From positions 1 to 45,664 of the forward strand of contig JAJPYQ010000038.1 of the NCBI GenBank assembly GCA_021204865.1: a stretch of DNA of 45,664 nt. The letters run 5' to 3'. This DNA comes from Prevotellaceae bacterium. Its GTDB lineage: Bacteria; Bacteroidota; Bacteroidia; Bacteroidales; Bacteroidaceae. The position numbers were made by a program, and so were the translations under genes. Below, piece by piece: positions 17,338 to 23,297 of this stretch. Each line of letters opens with the position of its first letter. Positions within the stretch are counted from its first letter, which is position 1. The notes beneath the pieces were generated by a model, which had not been told where the DNA came from, ran no database searches, and saw nothing but the letters and a program-made list of their open reading frames with translations.

Positions 17338-17367
17338 TTGCAGTATCAAAAGAATTACCTAACTTTG
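17338..17367 (+). promoter_or_regulatory. Promoter of the Abi_2-linked small RNA
   Basis: TTG (17338-17340), a 19-bp spacer and TAACTTTG (17360-17367) match the Bacteroidetes consensus very well. A run of ten T (17318-17327) lies just upstream, after the Abi_2 stop. Confidence 0.7.
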
Positions 17368-17372
17368 CAACG

Positions 17373-17466
17373 TGTAACAGTGCCGGTAGCGATTATAGTC
17401 TCGCTGCCAACACTATAAAGGCAAAAGTAGGGGTCGTGTGCTTTAGTCCATGCGACCTCGTTTTTT
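17373..17466 (+). ncRNA. Structured small RNA beside the Abi_2 gene (candidate RNA antitoxin)
   Basis: The unit has a promoter, two hairpins and a terminator but no reading frame. Hairpin 1: GGTAGCGA (17385-17392) pairs with TCGCTGCC (17401-17408) around an 8-base loop. The loop bases TTATAGT (17393-17399) are perfectly complementary to ACTATAA (17412-17418), giving an H-type pseudoknot; AGTG (17379-17382) with CACT (17411-17414) is a competing outer helix. Hairpin 2 (17430-17440 with 17449-17459, 11 bp including wobbles) ends in six T and is a classic terminator. Both 8-base loops end in TAGTC. The predicted length is about 94 nt. Its role as antitoxin is inferred from the AbiF systems. Confidence 0.72.
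17430..17466 (+). terminator. Terminator hairpin of the small RNA
   Basis: An 11-bp stem (17430-17440 with 17449-17459) with an 8-base loop is followed by TTTTTT at 17461-17466. Confidence 0.85.
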
Positions 17467-17591
17467 GTTGATATCATCTGTATTTAGTCATTTGCGACCC
17501 ATAAAATCGTCTCGCTAACGAAACCCCTTCGGGGTTTTATCTTTTGGCAAACGACCGTATGAGATAAATACAAACACGTTGTTGCCACAAA
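17467..17591. repeat. Spacer with a CCCCTTCGGGG hairpin and one of two direct repeats flanking yraN-tadA copy A
   Basis: A hairpin AAACCCCTTCGGGGTTTT lies near 17520-17538. GCAAACGACCG at 17547-17557, followed by CACGTTGTTGCC to about 17586, recurs in the same orientation at 18685-18722 beyond the other end of the duplicated gene pair. Confidence 0.6.
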
Positions 17592-17957
17592 TCAATAATA
17601 TCGTGCAGGCGGGACGAATGCGTTCTCGATGTGCTGCACCATGCCGTCGAGTATGCTGATGATGTCGAAGCGCACGGGCAGGTCAATCTCCTTGAGGCAG
17701 ATGTATGAGTTGGCGGCATCGACGATGGAGCTTATCTTGCGCTTGTCCACTGCGTCGAAGGGCAGCCCGAAGGCGGTGTTGCTGCGGGTCTTCACCTCCA
17801 CCACCACGAGGCACTCGTCCTTCATTGCGACTATGTCCATCTCCTCCCTCGAGTGAGGGGCGCGCCAGTTGCGGTCAAGGATGGTGTAGCCCTGCTTGAC
17901 GAGGTAGTCCGCCGCCTGCTGCTCGCCCGCCTTCCCTACGTCGTTATGCCATGCCAT
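17592..17957 (-). CDS. yraN: YraN / UPF0102 family protein, copy A
   Basis: A 121-residue protein of the YraN/UPF0102 family, which has a restriction-endonuclease-like (PD-(D/E)xK) fold: GKAGEQQAADYLVKQGYTILDRNWR, EEMDIVAMKDECLVVVEVKTRSN with the D and ExK residues. Its function in Bacteroidetes is unsettled. It is about 88% identical (14 differences in 121) to copy B at 31624-31989. The start is the ATG at 17957, giving the same length as copy B; the open frame to 18071 would run across the divergent promoter and into tadA. The gene is divergent from tadA copy A, as in copy B. Confidence 0.88.
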   Translation of the reverse strand: MAWHNDVGKAGEQQAADYLVKQGYTILDRNWRAPHSREEMDIVAMKDECLVVVEVKTRSNTAFGLPFDAVDKRKISSIVDAANSYICLKEIDLPVRFDIISILDGMVQHIENAFVPPARYY

Positions 17958-17983
17958 AGTTGTGAAGAGTAATGTCTCGTTGG

Positions 17984-18011
17984 CAAAGATAGACAAAAAG
18001 CTGTAACTTCG
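17984..18011. promoter_or_regulatory. Divergent promoter pair, yraN/tadA copy A
   Basis: TATCTTTG on the minus strand (17984-17991) and TAACTTCG on the plus strand (18004-18011) are separated by 12 bp. Copy B has the same 12-bp geometry. The tadA ATG is eight bases after its box. Confidence 0.6.
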
Positions 18012-18018
18012 CGAGGCA

Positions 18019-18741
18019 ATGGCTGAGGAAAGAGACACGAGGACGGCTGAGGACTTGCACTTTATGCGCAAGGCACTCGAAGAGGCAAGGGCTGCTTACG
18101 AGGAGGGCGAGGTGCCTGTCGGGGCAGTTGTGGTGTGCCGAGGAGAGGTGATTGCCCGCTGCCACAACCTCACCGAGCGGCTCACCGATGTTACCGCCCA
18201 CGCTGAGATGCAGGCGATAACGGCAGCCTCCGAGCATCTCGGTGGCAAGTACCTGACCGAGTGCACGCTCTACGTCACCGTGGAGCCTTGCCTGATGTGC
18301 GCCGCCGCTCTTGGCTGGAGCCAAATAAAGCGCATAGTCTATGGCACGCCCGACGAGAAGCGGGGCTTCCACCGCTACGCCCCCAACGCCCTCCACCCCC
18401 GCACGGAGCTCACCCAATGCGTGCTTGGCAAGACTGCAAAGCCCTTATGCAACGCTTCTTCAAAGAGAAGCGCTAACCTCCGCACCAAGGCGCAAGCAAT
18501 AATAACCCCGAAGGGTTGCCCATATAGGCCTCGTCTGTCGCTCGTGGCGGATATGGGTTGTTCCCCCGAAACATCGAGCCGTTCGCCTCGATATTTCCCA
18601 AATGCTCCTCTATGGGTCGCATTCGCCCCCGGCTACGCAAATGTAACCCCTTCGGGGTTATTTGTGGCGAACGTCAACACCGATGCAAACGACCGCAAGA
18701 GACGAATGCGATCACGTTGTGGCTATATTCAAGGCGGCTAA
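18019..18741 (+). CDS. tadA: tRNA adenosine deaminase (TadA-like), copy A, C-terminal frameshift
   Basis: TadA makes inosine at the wobble position of tRNA-Arg. The zinc and catalytic motifs are intact: TAHAEMQAI (His and the proton-shuttling Glu) and EPCLMCAAAL (PCxxC). Compared with copy B (31102-31560) the frame changes near 18427: one base is missing in GTGCTTGGCAAG, and the expected tail DCKALMQRFFKEKR followed by TAA is present in another frame, ending at 18476. As written, the last ~16 native residues (the C-terminal helix) are lost and about 105 residues of translated repeat DNA are added up to 18741. It may be a decaying gene, a sequencing error or a still active longer enzyme. The intact frame would span 18019-18476. 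Confidence 0.75.
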   Translation: MAEERDTRTAEDLHFMRKALEEARAAYEEGEVPVGAVVVCRGEVIARCHNLTERLTDVTAHAEMQAITAASEHLGGKYLTECTLYVTVEPCLMCAAALGWSQIKRIVYGTPDEKRGFHRYAPNALHPRTELTQCVLGKTAKPLCNASSKRSANLRTKAQAIITPKGCPYRPRLSLVADMGCSPETSSRSPRYFPNAPLWVAFAPGYANVTPSGLFVANVNTDANDRKRRMRSRCGYIQGG

Positions 18742-18886
18742 GGCAAGCCCCAACGGGGCTGCATACGCATTTGCCTCCGCCTACACAAATGTAACCCCTT
18801 CGGGGTTCATTCGCCACAAATAGTACCGGAAGGGCTACTACCGGCAATCAGATAGTAACCCTTTCGTGCTTCGTTATATCAAACAA
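18480..18886. repeat. Repeat-rich spacer with CCCCTTCGGGG hairpins
   Basis: A block with GCAAATGTAACCCCTTCGGG (from about 18637) recurs with ACAAATGTAACCCCTTCGGG (from about 18784). The 12 bases after the first hairpin (ATTTGTGGCGAA) appear inverted after the second (TTCGCCACAAAT). The second flanking direct repeat of copy A (GCAAACGACCG, 18685-18695) lies between them. Confidence 0.6.
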
Positions 18887-18982
18887 CACTTTTGAAAAGG
18901 CGACAATCCGCACGGAAAACACTTTTGGAAAAGTGGATTTTAGGAAAAAAGCACTTTTGGAAAAGTGTTTTGAGTATCTTTG
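18887..18982 (+). promoter_or_regulatory. Triple palindromic operator and promoter of an AAA ATPase gene
   Basis: CACTTTTGGAAAAGTG occurs at 18920-18935 and 18952-18967, with a partial copy CACTTTTGAAAAG at 18887-18899. The arms CACTTTT/AAAAGTG are perfect inverted repeats. A -7 box TATCTTTG lies at 18975-18982, so the proximal palindrome covers the -33 region, consistent with repression by a dimeric protein. Confidence 0.6.
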
Positions 18983-19010
18983 TGGAAGGAAACAATAATA
19001 GAATGCTGTT

Positions 19011-20216
19011 ATGGACTACTCAGACATTCAACCTTTGATGGCGGCTTACCACAGGAGACTGGCTGCCACAGACCTGCGCTTCAAGCGCTATTTGCACAAC
19101 GACATCGACTGGAACGTGCGCCTCGTGGGCATAAAGGGAGCACGTGGCGTGGGCAAGACCACCATGCTTTTGCAACATATCAAGGAGACGTTCGGGGATA
19201 TTGACCAGGTTCTCTACGTGTCTCTCGACAATCTATGGTTCAGTAGCCATAGGCTGGAGAAACTGGTGGAGTTCCTCTACACGAGGGGAGTGACACATCT
19301 CTATCTCGACGAAGTGCATAAGCACAAGAACTGGGCTACGTTGCTGAAGAACTTCTACGACGACTATCCCGACCTGCACATCGTTTACACAGGCTCTGCC
19401 ACACTGTTCATAGAAAACTCGGTGGCGGATCTCTCGAGGCGGCAGTCGCTTCACACATTGGGCGGCTTGTCGTTCAGGGAGTATTTAGAGTATGAGGGAG
19501 TGACAAAGCTCCAACCTCTCACTATGGAGGAGTTGCTGTCGAACCACGTTAGTTATGCGATGGATGTGGCGAAGAGGGTGAAGGTGCTGAAGCATTTCGA
19601 AGATTATCTGCGCAGGGGTTACTATCCTTATTATAAGGAAGCGGGCGATAATTACTTGGTGCGAGTGTCGGAGGTGGCGAGGCTTGTGATAGAGAGCGAC
19701 CTGCCAGCCGTTGAGGACATCACTTATTCCACCACGGAGAAAATAAAGAAGCTGCTGATGGTCATCGCTGAGAGTGTCCCTTTGCAGCCAAACATAAATA
19801 AGCTTGCAGGGCAACTTGAGTCGACACGTGACCCGACGCTTAAGATGTTATACCTGCTTGACCGAGCCGCACTCTTATGGCTGCTCACCGACAAGGCGAA
19901 GGACTACAAGCATCTTACGGGACCAAAGAAGATATACCTTAATAATCCGAACCTGATGCCGGCGTTGTCGGGACATGTGGATGAGGGAACGATGCGGGAG
20001 ACGTTCTTTGCCAATCAGGTAGGGGCTGTGGCCTCGCTGACGATGCCTAAGCAGGGGGACTTCCTCGTTGACGGGAAATATCTCTTTGAGGTAAGTGGTA
20101 GTGGCAAGAGGTACACTCAGATTGCTAATATTCCTGACAGTTACCTTGCCGTCGACGACATAGAGACGGGCTACGGCAACCGCATCCCCCTGTGGTTGTT
20201 CGGCTGTCTTTATTAG
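19011..20216 (+). CDS. AAA family ATPase with DUF4143-type C-terminus
   Basis: A 401-residue protein of the COG1373 class common in Bacteroidetes. The Walker A motif is GARGVGKTT near residues 43-51 and the Walker B motif HLYLDEVH near residues 96-103; GSATLFIEN corresponds to sensor 1. The C-terminal third matches the DUF4143 region, with GDFLVDGKYLFEVSGSGKRY resembling a degenerate nuclease fold in which the usual ExK is not complete. The cellular role of these ATPases is unknown. The ATG at 19011 follows a TATCTTTG box and three CACTTTTGGAAAAGTG-like palindromes. It converges on the DUF234 ATPase with a 16-bp gap. Confidence 0.85.
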   Translation: MDYSDIQPLMAAYHRRLAATDLRFKRYLHNDIDWNVRLVGIKGARGVGKTTMLLQHIKETFGDIDQVLYVSLDNLWFSSHRLEKLVEFLYTRGVTHLYLDEVHKHKNWATLLKNFYDDYPDLHIVYTGSATLFIENSVADLSRRQSLHTLGGLSFREYLEYEGVTKLQPLTMEELLSNHVSYAMDVAKRVKVLKHFEDYLRRGYYPYYKEAGDNYLVRVSEVARLVIESDLPAVEDITYSTTEKIKKLLMVIAESVPLQPNINKLAGQLESTRDPTLKMLYLLDRAALLWLLTDKAKDYKHLTGPKKIYLNNPNLMPALSGHVDEGTMRETFFANQVGAVASLTMPKQGDFLVDGKYLFEVSGSGKRYTQIANIPDSYLAVDDIETGYGNRIPLWLFGCLY

Positions 20217-20232
20217 GTGGTTAGATATCCTT

Positions 20233-21606
20233 TTACCTTGAAAGGCGCAGCACGTCCGCTGGCAAAAGCGTGTCTTCGAAGCCGTCGAGGGGATTCTGCC
20301 GAAGGAAGAGCTTAGCCTTCACACTATGCCCCTTGGCGAAAGGCAGCAGGCTTGCCTTGCGAAGCAGCTCCGCCTCGAGAGGCTTGCCGTTCTCGCCCGT
20401 AGTCCATTTGCATTCGCCCACGAGCAGCGTCTTGCGATCAAGCGACTCGGCCACCACGTCTATCTCCATTTGCTCAGGCTTCCCGCATTCGTTCAGCACA
20501 CTGCCCCACCAGCGCCTTGCCTGCCCATAGAGAACCCCGTCAAGTTCGTTGCCCGTGACGGCATTGCGGCAAAGGCTCTCCCACTGCCGTGAGACGTATT
20601 CCGAGAAGTGCTTGCTTAGTGCTTCCTCCACTGGCTTAAGCCTGCCCAACTCTATGAACGAGCGGTTGGGCACAACAAACTGATAATAGAAAGCCATAAA
20701 CGGGTCGGCTATTTTATACAGGCTCTTCTTGGTGTTGCTCTCGTCGTTGCCGAATGGCACTTCCCTGAGGAGAAAGCCTAAATCTATGAGCTTCTTCAGG
20801 GGGCGAGATAGGTTGGTGGAAGGCTCGCCGCAGCGTCCCGCTATCTCCGACAGTCGGTTCGCGCCTCCGCCTATGTAAGACATAATGGTGGAGACCTTCA
20901 CCAGGTCCTTTATGTCGTCAAGGAAAAGCTTAGCTGGCTCTTCGTAAAGCGTGCCGTTGGCAGAGAGGACGTTCTGCCACAAAGCCTCGGCGAGCGAGTT
21001 CTTTTCTTCCCTCAACTCCCAATAGCGAGGCACACCGCCCCAGACGGCATACTCTTCAACAGCATTCTCCGCCTGAAGCTGCAAAGCTTCTTGTATGTAG
21101 GGCAGGCGTATCGGGTTGAGCCTCATAATAACGTCGGCACGACCGTAAAGCGGGGCGGTGGCATCGAGGAAGAGGCCGTACATCATACTCTGCGAAGAGC
21201 CGCAAAGCACGATGTTGTACCTCAGCGACTTCTCGTCGAGCAGCTTCTGCAACACCGACGCAAGTTCGGGCGACTGACTGGCAAGATAGGGAAACTCGTC
21301 TATGCAAAGCGTGAAACGACGCTCAGCCCGGTAGTTCAAGGCACGGAAGATAGCCTCCCAATCAGGGTATGCCACTTTGTCGAAATCGGGGAACGTCTGG
21401 GCTCCTACTTGTGCCAAGACGCTTCTCTGGTGCTTAGCCTCCGAGCGGTCGGCAAGGAAATATATGTCGCTCTCAGTCAACACCCTCTTCACGAGTGTGG
21501 ACTTGCCCAAGCGTCTGCGCCCATACACAACGGTCAGGGTGCTTCTCTCCTTGTCAAGAGCCTCCCGCAGCCTTGCTGTTTCTTCATTCCTGTCGACAAA
21601 CCTCAT
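20233..21606 (-). CDS. AAA family ATPase with C-terminal DUF234 domain
   Basis: A 457-residue protein of the COG1672 class. Walker A is GRRRLGKST near residues 29-37 and Walker B is LCIDEFPYL near residue 100; CGSSQSMM corresponds to sensor 1. A winged-helix-like segment (ANRLSEIAGRCGEPSTNLSRPLKKLIDLGFL) follows at about residues 255-285. The C-terminal DUF234 domain has nuclease-like MEIDVVAESLDRKTLLVGECKW, with D and ExK residues of the PD-(D/E)xK type. Homologues are common in archaea and Bacteroidetes; the function is not known. A promoter with a 20-bp spacer lies at 21629-21659, and a 22-bp tandem array lies 90 bp upstream. Confidence 0.85.
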   Translation of the reverse strand: MRFVDRNEETARLREALDKERSTLTVVYGRRRLGKSTLVKRVLTESDIYFLADRSEAKHQRSVLAQVGAQTFPDFDKVAYPDWEAIFRALNYRAERRFTLCIDEFPYLASQSPELASVLQKLLDEKSLRYNIVLCGSSQSMMYGLFLDATAPLYGRADVIMRLNPIRLPYIQEALQLQAENAVEEYAVWGGVPRYWELREEKNSLAEALWQNVLSANGTLYEEPAKLFLDDIKDLVKVSTIMSYIGGGANRLSEIAGRCGEPSTNLSRPLKKLIDLGFLLREVPFGNDESNTKKSLYKIADPFMAFYYQFVVPNRSFIELGRLKPVEEALSKHFSEYVSRQWESLCRNAVTGNELDGVLYGQARRWWGSVLNECGKPEQMEIDVVAESLDRKTLLVGECKWTTGENGKPLEAELLRKASLLPFAKGHSVKAKLFLRQNPLDGFEDTLLPADVLRLSR

Positions 21607-21628
21607 GCTTACGAACTATTATGCGCCG

Positions 21629-21659
21629 CAAAGATAATGTTTCCGCAGCATAAAATCAA
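21629..21659 (-). promoter_or_regulatory. Promoter of the DUF234 ATPase gene
   Basis: On the minus strand TTG (21657-21659), a 20-bp spacer and TATCTTTG (21629-21636) precede the ATG at 21606. Confidence 0.55.
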
Positions 21660-21697
21660 ATCAGTAAGGCATTGCGATCCCTCGTACGACCCTTTGC

Positions 21698-21763
21698 AGT
21701 CTCTAAGTTAAGGCGTTGGAGTCCCTTAGTTAAGGCGTTGAAGTCTCTTAGTTAAGGCTTTGG
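21698..21763. repeat. Tandem array, 22-bp period, three units
   Basis: Units starting AGTCTCTAAGTTAAGG (21698), AGTCCCTTAGTTAAGG (21720) and AGTCTCTTAGTTAAGG (21742) repeat every 22 bp; the second holds the palindrome CCTTAGTTAAGG. The array overlaps the last codons of the U32 gene, whose C-terminal KALTKRLQRLN is encoded by repeat units. Confidence 0.75.
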
Positions 21764-23015
21764 GGTCCTTGTTCGTTGCCTCTTCCACGACGAAGAGCTT
21801 GTCGTTGCGCCGAACCTTCTGGGGGAGGGGGAGGCTGACGTGCCAACCTTGCTTGGCCTCGCTGACGGGACGGAGATCATAACGCAGCTCCTCAACGGTG
21901 GCTCGGAGCATGCCCGTTGTCGGTCCCGTCACGATTATCTCATCGCCCAGTCGCAGCTCGCAGGCTTCTATCTTAAACTCCGCCACGCCTATCTTATTGA
22001 AGTAGCGCACCGCCTTGCCGCAGTACACCTTGCGCTCTTCGGCCGCGCTGCCGTGCTTCTTCGCCCACTCGCCAAGCGTCTGTCCGAGGTAGTAGCCGTC
22101 CCAGAAGCCGCGGTTGAACACCTTGCTGAGCCTGTTGTCCCACTCGTCCTTCCTCTCTTCGGTGAAGCTGTCGAGGCAGACGCTTTCGATGGCTTCCTTG
22201 TAGCAGCGCACCACGGTGTCCACGTAGTCCGCCCCCCTTGCCCTGCCCTCTATCTTGAAGACACGCACGCCCGCCTCCATCATCTCGTCGATGAAGCGTA
22301 TGGTCTTCAAGTCCTTGGGCGACATAATATATTCGTTGTCAATGTCAAGCTCCGTGCCCGTCTCCTTGTCCCTCACTGTGTAAGCCCTGCGGCAAACTTG
22401 CAAGCACTCGCCGCGGTTGGCAGAATGTCCCATCGTGCCAAGCGAGAGGTAGCACTTGCCGCTTATAGCCATGCACAGCGCCCCGTGGCAAAACATCTCA
22501 ATGCGCACGAGTTCGCCCCCGGGGCCGCAGATATGCTCCTGCTCTATCTGTCGGTGTATCTCCGAAACCTGACTGAGGCTCAGCTCACGGGCAAGCACCA
22601 CAACGTCAGCGAACCGTGCGTAGAAGCGCAGCGCCTCTATGTTGGAGATGTTAAGCTGAGTGCTAAGGTGAACCTCAAGCCCTATGCTGTTCGAGTAGCT
22701 CATCACCGCCACGTCGGACGCTATGACGGCAGAGATTTGCGCCTCCTTCGCCGCGTCGAGTATCTTGCGCATAAGTGTGAGGTCGCCGTCATAGATGACA
22801 GTGTTGACGGTGAGGTAGCTCTTCACCCCGAAGGCTCGGCACTTGCGTGCTATGTCCTTAAGGTCGCCCAGTGAGAAGTGGCTGGCGGAGTGCGCCCTCA
22901 TATTAAGGTGTTCTATGCCGAAGTACACGCTGTCCGCCCCAGCCCGCAAGGCAGCCGCAAGCGACTCGGGCGAGCCAGCGGGAGCCATCAGCTCGTATTC
23001 CTTAACGTTTAGCAC
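21726..23015 (-). CDS. Peptidase U32 family protein (TrhP/YegQ-like)
   Basis: A 429-residue U32 protein beginning with the family's YELMAPAGSPESLAAALRAGADSVYFG. The four cysteines seen in iron-sulfur U32 proteins are present as FCHGALCMAISGKC and RGECLQVC near residues 172-208. The signature EGRARGADYV is near residue 255. U32 proteins of the TrhP type take part in hydroxylation of wobble uridine in tRNA; which branch this one belongs to is not certain. The start is a GTG at 23015, because the preceding in-frame codon is TAG and the next ATG would cut the conserved YELMAPAG strand. The 3' end is built from a 22-bp repeat. It lies downstream of rnr on the same strand, beyond an interspersed repeat. 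Confidence 0.85.
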   Translation of the reverse strand: MLNVKEYELMAPAGSPESLAAALRAGADSVYFGIEHLNMRAHSASHFSLGDLKDIARKCRAFGVKSYLTVNTVIYDGDLTLMRKILDAAKEAQISAVIASDVAVMSYSNSIGLEVHLSTQLNISNIEALRFYARFADVVVLARELSLSQVSEIHRQIEQEHICGPGGELVRIEMFCHGALCMAISGKCYLSLGTMGHSANRGECLQVCRRAYTVRDKETGTELDIDNEYIMSPKDLKTIRFIDEMMEAGVRVFKIEGRARGADYVDTVVRCYKEAIESVCLDSFTEERKDEWDNRLSKVFNRGFWDGYYLGQTLGEWAKKHGSAAEERKVYCGKAVRYFNKIGVAEFKIEACELRLGDEIIVTGPTTGMLRATVEELRYDLRPVSEAKQGWHVSLPLPQKVRRNDKLFVVEEATNKDPKALTKRLQRLN

Positions 23016-23040
23016 CTATTCATCAAATTATAGGAAGGGG

Positions 23041-23290
23041 CTTGAGAAAAACCCCTGACGGGGGTTTCAGAAGAGTAGCCGTGGGTTAAGCGAAGTGATA
23101 CCCACGGATTCAAGGCGCAGCTAATGTGAGTGCCAGAGGTACTCAACGCTCGTGCAAGTGAGAGAAGAGCAGCTTGCTGACTCTTCCGAACGCAGCCGAG
23201 CCTCGCCATAGGCAACCCCCTCTGGGGGTTCTCCCTTAACCCACGGCTACGCATGTTTAACCCCTTCGGGGTTCTTCTTGACATACACAA
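23041..23290. repeat. Interspersed palindromic element, copy 2 (inverted relative to copy 1)
   Basis: AGTAGCCGTGGGTTAAG (23074-23090) and TTAACCCACGGCTACG (23236-23251) are its outer arms; GAGTGCCAGAGGTACTCAAC (23128-23147) corresponds to 5332-5351 of copy 1. Copy 1 has GAGGG/CCCTC where this copy has GTGGG/CCCAC, so both arms changed together. One inner arm present in copy 1 is missing here. Confidence 0.72.
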
Positions 23291-23297
23291 GGTGCTA

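Larger units (their letters stand above)
17592..18476. repeat. Inverted duplication, copy A (yraN-tadA pair)
   Basis: This block is the reverse complement, with divergence, of 31102-31989: both genes, their divergent order and the promoter spacing are kept. The two copies face each other across about 12.6 kb. Confidence 0.85.

Noticed and set aside
17958..18071. N-terminal extension of yraN copy A
   Set aside because: It crosses the divergent promoter and tadA; copy B shows the 121-residue form is the native one.
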